64,000 nucleotides of DNA from Flavobacterium sp. MDT1-60. Its GTDB lineage: Bacteria; Bacteroidota; Bacteroidia; Flavobacteriales; Flavobacteriaceae. The notes beneath the pieces are model-generated. The model worked only from the letters and a program-made list of their open reading frames with translations. It was not told where the DNA came from and made no database searches. Made by a program: the position numbers and the translations under genes. Below are positions 43,898-52,308 of the stretch, piece after piece. Numbering within the stretch: the first letter of the stretch is position 1; the number at the start of each line of letters is the position of its first letter. Where the stretch lies: NCBI RefSeq assembly GCF_014844035.1, contig NZ_CP062159.1:186001-250000 (forward strand), written 5' to 3'.

Positions 43898-44227
43898 ATG
43901 GCTGAAGATAATTTTTTTGAAAGAGTTTATGAGATCGCCAGACAAATTCCGTACGGGAAAGTAACTTCTTATGGTGCTATTGCAAAGGCCTTAGGAACCG
44001 CTCGCTCTGCCCGTATGGTGGGCTGGGCGATGAACGCCTGTCATAATAGGGATGATGTTCCGGCGCACAGAGTCGTAAACCGAAAAGGACTTCTAACCGG
44101 AAAACATCATTTTGACGGAACCAATTTAATGCAGCAACTTCTCGAAAGCGAAGGCATTGAAGTCGTGAACAATCAAATTATTGATTTGGAAAAACACTTT
44201 TGGCAACCGGAAATTTCCACCATATAA
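43898..44227 (+). CDS. Alkyltransferase-like protein (MGMT family, no catalytic Cys)
   Basis: Protein of 109 aa from the ATG at 43898 (MAEDNFFERVY). It has the DNA-binding domain of O6-alkylguanine DNA alkyltransferases (YGKVTSYGAIAKALG, then ARMVGWAMNA), but the active-site segment is PAHRVVN rather than PCHRV. It should therefore be an ATL protein, which binds O6-alkylguanine lesions without repairing them and can recruit nucleotide excision repair. The last codons (ACC ATA TAA) belong to a copy of the 20-bp dispersed repeat. Confidence 0.9.
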   Translation: MAEDNFFERVYEIARQIPYGKVTSYGAIAKALGTARSARMVGWAMNACHNRDDVPAHRVVNRKGLLTGKHHFDGTNLMQQLLESEGIEVVNNQIIDLEKHFWQPEISTI

Positions 44228-44237
44228 GTGATATAAG
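44218..44237 (+). repeat. Dispersed 20-bp repeat supplying a stop codon
   Basis: CACCATATAAGTGATATAAG overlaps the end of the ATL gene; the TAA in CATATAAG is its stop codon. Confidence 0.85.
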
Positions 44238-44252
44238 TTCATTTTAGAGCTT

Positions 44253-44337
44253 CCTGCAAGGTTTTCAAAACCTTGTAGGTTTACATTCCTTTTCATCATC
44301 AAATAACATACCTACAAGGTTTTGAAAACCTTGCAGG
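44253..44337. repeat. Perfect 28-bp inverted repeat
   Basis: Arms 44253-44280 and 44310-44337 are exact inverses (CCTGCAAGGTTTTCAAAACC...), with a 29-nt spacer. Each arm contains its own smaller palindrome AAGGTTTTCAAAACCTT. It lies between convergent genes and may act as a terminator, but the structure is a REP-like element. Confidence 0.85.
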
Positions 44338-44349
44338 AAAGAAAAAAAC

Positions 44350-45675
44350 CTAAATTAAACAAATAACAAAGCTCGTTTTATCTTCATCAGTTTGATAGCT
44401 TAAGTATCCTCCATGGGCTTCGATGATGTTTTTTGAGAGTGTTAAACCAATTCCGGCACCGTCTTTTCTGGTGGTGAAAAAAGGCAGAAAAACTTTGTCC
44501 CGAATCTCAGAATCGATACCTTTTCCGTTATCCGAAATCGTGATGAAAAAACGATTGTTTTCGGTATAACTGGATAGAAACATTTTCTTTTCCTGTTTTT
44601 CTTTTAAAGCATAAATACTATTCGTAATCAAATTGATAATCACCTGCTCCATTTGATTTTTATCAATCAAAATTGAACGCGAACTATTTATTTCATTGAT
44701 CAATTCAATATTCTCCGCTTTTAAAATCGGACTCATGATTCGGAGGCAATCATCGAAAAGTGCGTTTATTGGCGTCATTACTTTTGTTGGAGTTGGAAGC
44801 ATGGCCAACTTTCTGTAATTCTCCACAAAAACCTGAATATGGTCACTCCTATTTATAATGGTAGAAATACTGCTTTTGATGTCGTCAAAATCATCTTCTT
44901 CCAATTTTTCCTGATCGACAATCTGGAGTAAATTCTGCGAAAGCGCACGAATTGGAGTTAAGGAATTCATTAATTCATGGGAGATAATTTTCATCAAATT
45001 GATCCAGGCTTCTTTTTCCTTTTTCTCAATCACACGCTGAATACTGTCTAATAAAATAATGAAATATTCTTTGTTATACGTTTTGGTAAGCGATGTTTGG
45101 AGCATAAAAGTCTGCAGATCCTGCTCTTCAATTTTAATCGAAATCGCCGATTTTAATTCGGCAAAATCAGACTTTTCGATTTCATTACAAAGTGATGGCA
45201 AATAGTTTTTTAAGTAACTCCAATGACTCACTTTTGGCACTTTGAATAAATTGGAGAAACAATCATTCATTAAAAAGATATTCCACTCGTCATTTTCTTT
45301 TTCTAAAATTAAAGCGCCGGTATCGATACTATTTAAGATAGATTGATATACTAATTCCTTTGAGGTTTGCTCCTGCTGCTGGATTTTTAAAGCTTCGTAT
45401 AAAAGATATAAACTTTTGAAATTGTCTTTTTTATTCTCTTCCGGAAAATTGGTCGAAAAGTCTTTTTGAAGCATAGAGAGCAAAGTTCTGTCATAAAACA
45501 GCAATTGGTTTTTGACATAAAAATACATTTCAAATAACATTACAACCGCAAAAAGCCCGACCAAAATGGCGTTGTAATAAAACATTTTATAAATTAGAAA
45601 AACGCAAAAGAAAAAGAGCGCCATAACAAACAAGACTCTCACAAATAAGGCGTTATAAAACTTCCAATTTTTCAT
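44350..45675 (-). CDS. Sensor histidine kinase
   Basis: Kinase of 441 aa with two N-terminal membrane helices, a PAS-like middle (about 100-200) and the catalytic core. The H-box is IISHELMNSLTPIRA, N-box NLITNSIYALKEK, G1 ISDNGKGID, G2 GAGIGLTLSKNIIEAHGG. It lies 133 bp downstream of the sigma-54 response regulator gene on the same strand and is its probable partner. The stimulus is unknown, but the divergent efflux operon points to an envelope or toxic-compound signal. The small periplasmic loop suggests sensing at or in the membrane. Confidence 0.92.
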   Translation of the reverse strand: MKNWKFYNALFVRVLFVMALFFFCVFLIYKMFYYNAILVGLFAVVMLFEMYFYVKNQLLFYDRTLLSMLQKDFSTNFPEENKKDNFKSLYLLYEALKIQQQEQTSKELVYQSILNSIDTGALILEKENDEWNIFLMNDCFSNLFKVPKVSHWSYLKNYLPSLCNEIEKSDFAELKSAISIKIEEQDLQTFMLQTSLTKTYNKEYFIILLDSIQRVIEKKEKEAWINLMKIISHELMNSLTPIRALSQNLLQIVDQEKLEEDDFDDIKSSISTIINRSDHIQVFVENYRKLAMLPTPTKVMTPINALFDDCLRIMSPILKAENIELINEINSSRSILIDKNQMEQVIINLITNSIYALKEKQEKKMFLSSYTENNRFFITISDNGKGIDSEIRDKVFLPFFTTRKDGAGIGLTLSKNIIEAHGGYLSYQTDEDKTSFVICLI

Positions 45676-45808
45676 TTATTTTTTCTTAATAATGTTTAAA
45701 ATTTAACCGCAAAGGTCGCTACACAAAGCTTTGCGAACTTAATAATCTCAATTACAAACACAACGAAAAAAATACTTTGCGTGCTTTGCGGTAAAATCAA
45801 CACCCTGA

Positions 45809-47167
45809 CTAAGTATTCTTCAAGTCGTATTTCTCAATTCTTCTGTACAAAGCGGCTCTTGACAAACCTAATTCCTCAGCAGTTTTGCTGATGTTTCCGT
45901 GGTGTTTGAATAAGGCTTTTTCGATGGCTGTTTTTTCCATTTCAGATAACGGATTTTCGTCGTTTTGCTGAATATCTTCAAAATCCAGAATATCTAAGTC
46001 GTGAACCGTAATTGTATTATTGTCGGCTAAAATCAAAGCGCGCTCGATCTTGTTTTCCATTTCGCGGACATTTCCTTTCCATGGATATTTTTCTAAATAC
46101 GGACCTGCATTTTCTTCAAATTGCCATCCCGAAGCTTCGGGACCATGATTGTATTTTTCAGCAATCTGATCGAGGATAAAATTGGCCATCGGAACAATAT
46201 CATCTTTTCGTTCTCTCAAGGATGGCAAATGAATTTCCATTGTATTGATTCGGTACAGCAAATCTTCACGGAAGGTTTTGCTTTTTACCTCAGCCTTAAT
46301 ATCGCTGTTTGTAGCCGAAATAATTCGGACATTTAAAGGTCTTGGCTTGCTTTCACCCAAACGTGTAACGGTTTTTGTTTGTAAAACGTGTAATAATTTG
46401 GCTTGCAAATGAAGCGGAATATTCCCAATTTCATCGAGAAAAATAGTGCCATTTGAAGCCATTTCGAATCTTCCGGGAGTATCAGTTTTGGCATCGGTAA
46501 AAGCACCTTTTGCGTAGCCAAAAAGTTCACTTTCAAATAAATTATCACTCAAAGAACCCAAATCAACATGCACAAAAGGCTGTTTTTTTCGTTCAGAATG
46601 TTGATGGATAAACTCCGCAAAAACATATTTTCCGGTTCCGTTTTCGCCTAAAATCAAAACGTTGGCATCAGTTTTCGCTACTCTTTCAGCAATAGAATAG
46701 GCTTGTTTTATTTTTTGGGAAGTTCCGACGAAATATCTTTTTTCGGTTTTTTCGATTACCGGTTTTTTGCTATTTTTTCTGCTTTCGGCGACAGCCTTAT
46801 CAATCGTTTCCAGTAATTTTTCGTTGTGCCAGGGTTTCAAAACATAATCAAAAGCACCTATTTTTATTCCTTCAACAGCTGTTTCAATTTTACCAAACGC
46901 TGTCATTAAAATCACAATGGTTTGAGGCGAAAGTGTTTTAATTTCTTTCAGCCAATGAATTCCTTCGCGTCCGTCTTCAAAACCAATTCGGTAATTCATG
47001 TCCAATAAAACCACATTTATCTCATTTTCACTTAAAAGAGAAATGATTTTTTTGGGATTGTTTGTCGTAAAAATAGTTTCAAAATGCTTTTTGAGAATCA
47101 TTTTTGCCGAAAAAAGAATTTCTTCCTGATCGTCAACAATTAATATTTGGGCTAGTTTTTTTCGCAT
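45809..47167 (-). CDS. Sigma-54-dependent response regulator (NtrC family)
   Basis: Protein of 452 aa with three domains. The receiver (1-120) has D11/D12, phosphoacceptor D56 and K111. The AAA+ domain (about 145-385) has Walker A GENGTGK (174-180), the sigma-54 contact loop GAFTDA (221-226; GAFTGA in most others) and Walker B TIFLDEIG. A Fis-type HTH ends the protein (ISKTAEELGLSRAALYRRI). Residues 342-347 (GPEASG) are encoded by a 16-bp palindrome also seen in four intergenic places, suggesting an in-frame insertion. The divergent efflux operon has a sigma-54 promoter and is the probable target. Confidence 0.94.
   Translation of the reverse strand: MRKKLAQILIVDDQEEILFSAKMILKKHFETIFTTNNPKKIISLLSENEINVVLLDMNYRIGFEDGREGIHWLKEIKTLSPQTIVILMTAFGKIETAVEGIKIGAFDYVLKPWHNEKLLETIDKAVAESRKNSKKPVIEKTEKRYFVGTSQKIKQAYSIAERVAKTDANVLILGENGTGKYVFAEFIHQHSERKKQPFVHVDLGSLSDNLFESELFGYAKGAFTDAKTDTPGRFEMASNGTIFLDEIGNIPLHLQAKLLHVLQTKTVTRLGESKPRPLNVRIISATNSDIKAEVKSKTFREDLLYRINTMEIHLPSLRERKDDIVPMANFILDQIAEKYNHGPEASGWQFEENAGPYLEKYPWKGNVREMENKIERALILADNNTITVHDLDILDFEDIQQNDENPLSEMEKTAIEKALFKHHGNISKTAEELGLSRAALYRRIEKYDLKNT
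46127..46142. repeat. 16-bp palindrome inside a coding region, copy 5
   Basis: TCCCGAAGCTTCGGGA is perfectly palindromic and lies in codons 342-347 of the response regulator, between the AAA+ core and its C-terminal helical part. The reading frame is kept. Confidence 0.85.
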
Positions 47168-47189
47168 CTGTCTTTTTTTGTCCGATTTT

Positions 47190-47215
47190 GAACGGTCAAC
47201 TGTTCATTATCGAAC
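47190..47215. promoter_or_regulatory. Dyad sites, probable enhancer of the sigma-54 promoter
   Basis: Overlapping dyads GAACGGTCAACTGTTC (47190-47205) and GTTCATTATCGAAC (47202-47215). They lie about 65-90 bp upstream of the -24 element, the usual distance for an NtrC-type activator, and just before the regulator's own start. Confidence 0.6.
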
Positions 47216-47280
47216 ACTCCTTTTTTTGAATGGTTTATAAGGCTTCTTTAAAATCAAGGCCTTACAAATAATAAATTTTG

Positions 47281-47295
47281 TGGCACAATATTTAC
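47281..47295 (+). promoter_or_regulatory. Sigma-54-type promoter of the efflux operon
   Basis: TGGCACAATATTTAC fits TGGCAC-N5-TTGC with one mismatch (TTAC), with the correct 24/12 spacing. Transcription would start near 47306, about 20 bases before the HlyD start codon. Confidence 0.75.
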
Positions 47296-47324
47296 CTATT
47301 GGTAATCAACAAATTATTTATAAA

Positions 47325-48569
47325 ATGGACAAGGTAATTCCTCGTAAAAATAGAAAATTTAGATATCTCACAATAGCAATTGGAGTTTTTTTAGTTTTGG
47401 CTGTCATCATCTTTTTTTCATTTAACACCAAAAGAAGTTTAAATGTAAAAGCAGAAGAACTATCAATTCAAAAAATCGAAAAAGCCTTTTTTGAAGATTT
47501 TGTGGTTTTTCAGGCTAAAGTTGAACCTTTGAACGTGATGCTTGTAAATGTTACAGAAGGAGGATCTGTAAAAGAGATTTTTGTTGAAAACGGCGCCATG
47601 GTTACACAAGGACAATCACTGGCTCGTTTGTACAACCCCAACACAGAATTGAATTATCTGACTCAGGAAACAGCCATTATTGAGCAAATCAATAATTTGA
47701 ATACAGGAAAACTAAACATTAGAAATCAGGAATTGAATTTAAATAAAGATTTAGTTTTGATCGAACACGATTATAACGATGCCAAAAGATTATACGATAT
47801 GAATGCGAGATTGTACGAGAAAGAAGTAATCTCGAAAAACGACTGGAACACGTTTAAGGAAAGTTTACGTTTTCAGGAAGAACGCAAAAGAACGATTCAA
47901 CAAAGTATTCAGAAAGAAAAACAAACCAATCAGGTTCAGATTTCTCAAATCAACCGTTCGATTCAGACGATGGAAAAAAGTTTGGATATTTTAAGAAACA
48001 ACAAAAAGAACTTTTTGATTACTGCGCCGGAAACTGGTCGATTAACTTCATTTGAACCTGTTTTAGGAAAAACATTCCAGGCAGGAGAAAGCATCGGAAA
48101 AATCGATTCGAAAAAAGGTTACAAATTGGCTGCCGATGTTGATGAGTTTTATTTGGAAAAAGTTCGCGAAGGCTTAAAAGGTCAGGTTGAATTTAAAGGA
48201 AAAACATTAGAAGTTTTAGTAACTAAAGTAATTCCGGAAGTAAAAAGCGGGCACTTTACAGTTGAATTGGCTTTCACTTCTAAAGAAGAAATCGTTCTAC
48301 AAGACGGACTTAGTTTTGGCGTAAAACTGATTTTATCAGAGAAAAACAAAACATTAGTGGTTCCAAAAGGAAGCTTCAATCAGGAAACGGCCGGAAAATG
48401 GATTTTTGTGGTAAAAGGAAATAAAGCCGAAAGAAGAAACATCAAATTAGGCAGAGAAAATCCTTCATACTATGAAATTCTGGAAGGCTTAAAAGAAGGC
48501 GAATCTGTGATTACATCCTCTTATACAGATTATAAAGATGTAGAAGAATTGTCTATTAGTTCTCAGTAG
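47325..48569 (+). CDS. HlyD/RND-type periplasmic adaptor protein
   Basis: Membrane-fusion protein of 414 aa starting at the ATG at 47325 (MDKVIPRKNR). One N-terminal membrane helix (about 12-32) is followed by a lipoyl-like half motif (EGGSVKEIFVENGAMVTQGQ), a long coiled-coil hairpin (about 110-225), the second lipoyl half (ITAPETGRLTSF) and beta-barrel and membrane-proximal domains. It bridges an inner-membrane MacB-type transporter to the outer membrane. It is the first gene of an operon with ATPase and permease downstream, under the sigma-54 promoter. No TolC-like gene lies within the operon. Confidence 0.9.
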   Translation: MDKVIPRKNRKFRYLTIAIGVFLVLAVIIFFSFNTKRSLNVKAEELSIQKIEKAFFEDFVVFQAKVEPLNVMLVNVTEGGSVKEIFVENGAMVTQGQSLARLYNPNTELNYLTQETAIIEQINNLNTGKLNIRNQELNLNKDLVLIEHDYNDAKRLYDMNARLYEKEVISKNDWNTFKESLRFQEERKRTIQQSIQKEKQTNQVQISQINRSIQTMEKSLDILRNNKKNFLITAPETGRLTSFEPVLGKTFQAGESIGKIDSKKGYKLAADVDEFYLEKVREGLKGQVEFKGKTLEVLVTKVIPEVKSGHFTVELAFTSKEEIVLQDGLSFGVKLILSEKNKTLVVPKGSFNQETAGKWIFVVKGNKAERRNIKLGRENPSYYEILEGLKEGESVITSSYTDYKDVEELSISSQ

Positions 48570-48750
48570 CAGTTTTCAGTCACAGTTTTCAGCATGCAAT
48601 TAAAAAAAGTTCGCCACGAATTTTTACATTCTAAGTAAAAAAATAATTAGCGGAAATTAGTGTAATTCGTGGCAAAAAAATAGAAGTTTCAATCATCAAT
48701 CAAAATCATCAATCAAAAAACGAATAATAACATTTAACACCTTAAGCATT

Positions 48751-49458
48751 ATGATAACAATTCAAAATTTAACCAAAGTTTTTAGAACCGAAGAAGTAGA
48801 AACATCAGCATTAAGCAGTATTTCTTTAGAAATTAAAAAAGGTGATTTTTTAACTATCATGGGGCCTTCAGGTTGTGGAAAATCGACTTTATTGAATATC
48901 ATCGGGCTTTTGGACAGCGCTACCGATGGAAGTTATAAATTATTAGATCAGGAAATGATTGGCCTAAAAGAAAAAGGAAGAGCCGCGGTTCGTAAAGAAA
49001 ATATCGGATTCATTTTCCAAAATTTCAACCTAATCGACGAGCTTTCTGTTTACGACAATATCGAATTGCCTTTGCTTTACAACAATGTAAAAGCATCAGA
49101 CAGAAAACAAAAAATTGAGGCTATTGCTGAGAAATTGAATATCTCTCACCGCTTAAAACATTATCCGCAACAGCTTTCAGGAGGTCAACAACAAAGAGTT
49201 GCCGTTGCAAGAGCTTTGGTAAATGATCCGAAAATCATTTTGGCCGATGAGCCAACCGGAAATCTGGACAGTAAAAACGGTAATGAAGTAATGGAACTTT
49301 TAACTGATTTGCACGCTAAAGGTGCGACAATTTTGATGGTAACCCACTCTGATTATGATGCTTCGTTTTCTCAAAAAACGATACATATGAAAGATGGCGT
49401 AATATTCTCTGAACGATTAAATCAGAGAAATGTAGATGTTTTTATGGACGCTAAATAA
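48751..49458 (+). CDS. ABC transporter ATP-binding protein (MacB/LolD type)
   Basis: ATPase of 235 aa with Walker A GPSGCGKST, Q-loop FIFQNFNLID, signature LSGGQQQR, Walker B IILADEPTGNLDS and the H-loop MVTHS. It belongs to the MacB/LolD/FtsE group that powers mechanotransmission permeases. It is preceded by a GCCACGAATT-type repeat (about 48612-48672) and followed, 7 bases after its stop, by a possible 23-codon gene and the permease. Confidence 0.95.
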   Translation: MITIQNLTKVFRTEEVETSALSSISLEIKKGDFLTIMGPSGCGKSTLLNIIGLLDSATDGSYKLLDQEMIGLKEKGRAAVRKENIGFIFQNFNLIDELSVYDNIELPLLYNNVKASDRKQKIEAIAEKLNISHRLKHYPQQLSGGQQQRVAVARALVNDPKIILADEPTGNLDSKNGNEVMELLTDLHAKGATILMVTHSDYDASFSQKTIHMKDGVIFSERLNQRNVDVFMDAK

Positions 49459-49465
49459 TTTCAAA

Positions 49466-49537
49466 ATGATAAAATTTATTGTAACCGCAATCACAATCCT
49501 AATTGGATTGGTTTGCCAAATATTAGCAATGATCTAA
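49466..49537 (+). CDS. Possible 23-aa membrane peptide
   Basis: ATG-TAA frame encoding MIKFIVTAITILIGLVCQI followed by LAMI: a basic residue followed by about 18 hydrophobic residues, a typical single-pass membrane helix. It sits in the 145-bp gap between the ABC ATPase and permease genes, same strand, 7 bases after the ATPase stop. It may be a small accessory subunit, or chance. Confidence 0.4.
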   Translation: MIKFIVTAITILIGLVCQILAMI

Positions 49538-49603
49538 AAAATCTAATGGGTCCAAAAACCTTTTAGACTTTATAAAAAAACTAACAACTATAAAAGATAC
49601 ACC

Positions 49604-52039
49604 ATGATTTTTAACTGGTTTAAAATATTTATTTATCATTTAAAGCAAAGCAAACTGTTTTCGTTTTTAAATGTTTTGGGATTAAGCATTGGGGTTGCCG
49701 GTGTGATTTTCGCAATATTATATTGGAACAATGAAAACGCTTATGATCAATGGAATCCTGAAAAAGAAAACACTTATCAGGTGCTGAACAAAATAGGAAT
49801 GACGGGCAATACCTGGGCATCCAATTCAATTCCCTTTGGAGAAACCTGCAAAGCCACAATTCCTGAAATTGAATCTGTTTGTTTTTTTAACAATACCTGG
49901 TATGACAATGCTCCAATAAAATTCCAGAACAAAAAAATAATGGCGGACAAAATCACTGTTGCCGACAATGGCTTTTTTGATGTTTTTCCATTTCCAATTG
50001 TACAAGGAGCCAAAACTAATATCCTGAAAGAAGACAACAGTGTTGCAATCTCTGAAGAAACGGCGAAATTGCTCTTTAACAATCAGGACCCAATTGGTCA
50101 GTCGATCAATTATAGCAATAAATTTTATACTGTAAAATCGGTTTATCGTTTAATGAAACCGTCTTCTATACAACCTAACTACGTTTTTGGAGGTGTTCAA
50201 CGCGAAGGCGACAAAACGAGTTGGGGAAACTTTAATTATGGCATGATGATTAAAGCCAAAAAAGGTACTGATCCTGTTGCCCTTTTAAAGAAGATGCAGA
50301 ATGTAAACTTTGTCAACAGAACAGCTAAAGACGCAAAAGAAAGTGGTCAGACTGTAGCACAATATGTTAAGGAAAATGGCGAAACGACAGTTATAATAGA
50401 TCAATTACAAACGGCCCGTTTGCATGGAACAAAATCTTCTCAGGGAATTAATTTTCCGGAAGGAAGAGGTAATTTGCAATTGCTTTACATCATGGTTGGT
50501 TTGTCTATTTTGATTCTGGTTTTATCTCTGGTAAATTACATTAACCTGGCTACAGCCTCAGCTATAAAACGCGCAAAAGAGGTTGGTGTGCGTAAAATTG
50601 TGGGCGCCACAAAAGGCCAGATTACAACGCAGTTTATCTTTGAAACATCCATAATTGTTATTCTATCGATAATATTCGCTTTGGCAATTGTTGAGCTTTC
50701 CCTGCCTTATTATAACAACTTTTTGAAGAAAACTTTAACCATGAATGGTGGTGAATTTTACCTGCAGCTCATTTTTATATTTGGATTAGTAATTGTTCTT
50801 GCGGGTATTTTCCCTGCTGTTTATATCTCCAATTTTGAAACATTAAAAGTTCTAAAAGGTAATTTTTCCCGAAGCAAAAGCGGAATCTGGATCCGAAATT
50901 CCATGTTGATTTTTCAGTTTGGAATTGCTGCCTTTTTTATCATTGGTGCCTTAATTGTAAATTCGCAGGTTGATTATATGATGAACAAGGAACTTGGTTT
51001 TAATGGTGATCAGGTATTAAGGATTCAGTTTAATACTCCTGAACGAAAACAAAGAACAGACCAATACCTGACGATGAAACAAGAAATCAGGAAAATTTCA
51101 GGAGTTCAGGAAATTTCTACTTTTGCAGGAACTTTTGGAAACAGTACCAATTCGAGTTCAGGGTTCACACACAATGGTATTGTCGTTCAACCAAGAAATG
51201 TTGAAATGGATTTTGGTTTTCTTGAAATGATGAAAATCAAAATTGTTCAGGGTCGTGATTTATCTCCTGAGTTTGCTTCAGATACGGTTAGTAATATGCT
51301 GATGAACGAAACTTTGGTAAAAACTTTAAACCTTAAAAACCCAATAAACACAGTAATAACATCTGGTTGGGGAGACGAAGGCGGAGAAAATTTAAAATTT
51401 AAAATCGTGGGTGTTGTAAAAGATTTTCATATTACAGGGCTTCAGGACAAAGTTCCGCCTATGGTTTTTGTCAACCTTAAAACTTTAAAGTGGAATAACT
51501 TTAATAATGTTTACATAAAAGTTTCTCCCAATAATTTAAGCGAAACTTTAGCAAAACTTAAAAGCTACTGGGAGAAAAATGTAAATCCGGATTATCCTTT
51601 TGACTATGAATTTGTAAATAAAGGTTTTGCTAAAACCTATCAGGAACAGGTGAAACAAAAAGATTTGTTTTTTATCTTAAATCTTGTTGTTATCGTGATT
51701 GCCATTTTTGGATTATTTGCTTTGGCATCATTTTCGATGGAAAGAAGATTAAAAGAAATTGCGATCAGAAAAACTTTAGGCGCAGAAACAGATATTCTGC
51801 TTAAAGAATTATCAAAACAATATGTGATTTTTTGTTTGATGGGATTTGCAATCGGAATTGTTCCTGCCTATATTTTGTTACAAAAATGGCTGGAGAATTT
51901 CGCTTTCAGAATCAATGTTTCAATAGTTCCTTTTAGCATTGCGTTAGTTTCTTTATTAGTTTTGACTTTAATGATTGTTTTGGCAAAAGCCTATCAGGTA
52001 ACCAAAATAGACATTTTAAAATATTTAAAATACGAATAG
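49604..52039 (+). CDS. ABC transporter permease (FtsX/MacB-like), double-domain
   Basis: Permease of 811 aa with eight predicted membrane helices. Helix 1 (about 20-42) is followed by a large periplasmic MacB_PCD domain, an FtsX domain (about 285-405, NYINLATASAIKRAKEVGVRKIVGA), a second helix-periplasmic domain unit and a final FtsX domain (about 690-805, RRLKEIAIRKTLGAE). Bacteroidetes genomes contain many such duplicated-FtsX permeases. With the HlyD and ATPase genes it should form a tripartite efflux pump; the substrate is unknown. Confidence 0.93.
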   Translation: MIFNWFKIFIYHLKQSKLFSFLNVLGLSIGVAGVIFAILYWNNENAYDQWNPEKENTYQVLNKIGMTGNTWASNSIPFGETCKATIPEIESVCFFNNTWYDNAPIKFQNKKIMADKITVADNGFFDVFPFPIVQGAKTNILKEDNSVAISEETAKLLFNNQDPIGQSINYSNKFYTVKSVYRLMKPSSIQPNYVFGGVQREGDKTSWGNFNYGMMIKAKKGTDPVALLKKMQNVNFVNRTAKDAKESGQTVAQYVKENGETTVIIDQLQTARLHGTKSSQGINFPEGRGNLQLLYIMVGLSILILVLSLVNYINLATASAIKRAKEVGVRKIVGATKGQITTQFIFETSIIVILSIIFALAIVELSLPYYNNFLKKTLTMNGGEFYLQLIFIFGLVIVLAGIFPAVYISNFETLKVLKGNFSRSKSGIWIRNSMLIFQFGIAAFFIIGALIVNSQVDYMMNKELGFNGDQVLRIQFNTPERKQRTDQYLTMKQEIRKISGVQEISTFAGTFGNSTNSSSGFTHNGIVVQPRNVEMDFGFLEMMKIKIVQGRDLSPEFASDTVSNMLMNETLVKTLNLKNPINTVITSGWGDEGGENLKFKIVGVVKDFHITGLQDKVPPMVFVNLKTLKWNNFNNVYIKVSPNNLSETLAKLKSYWEKNVNPDYPFDYEFVNKGFAKTYQEQVKQKDLFFILNLVVIVIAIFGLFALASFSMERRLKEIAIRKTLGAETDILLKELSKQYVIFCLMGFAIGIVPAYILLQKWLENFAFRINVSIVPFSIALVSLLVLTLMIVLAKAYQVTKIDILKYLKYE

Positions 52040-52059
52040 ACTTGTAGACCATTTTTTTT

Positions 52060-52100
52060 AAGAAACCCGTCAGATTTAGTAAATCTGACGGGTTTCTTTT
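52060..52100 (+). terminator. Terminator of the efflux operon
   Basis: AAGAAACCCGTCAGATTT pairs perfectly with 52081-52098, loop AGT, followed by TT. A strong intrinsic terminator. Confidence 0.9.
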
Positions 52101-52308
52101 CTTAGAAAACTAAGTTGTCAGACTTCATAATTTTTATTTGCTGGCCTAAAAAGCGCAATAGTATCATTTTGAATAATTTCGATATCGATAAATACGATTC
52201 AAAAAGGGCAGAAATCCAAACATAATCTGTTATCTTTGCAGTCTGAAACGAGTTTAAATAAACATAGTGTTTAAATACGTTTCACCAATAGAAACACCTA
52301 CATTAAAA

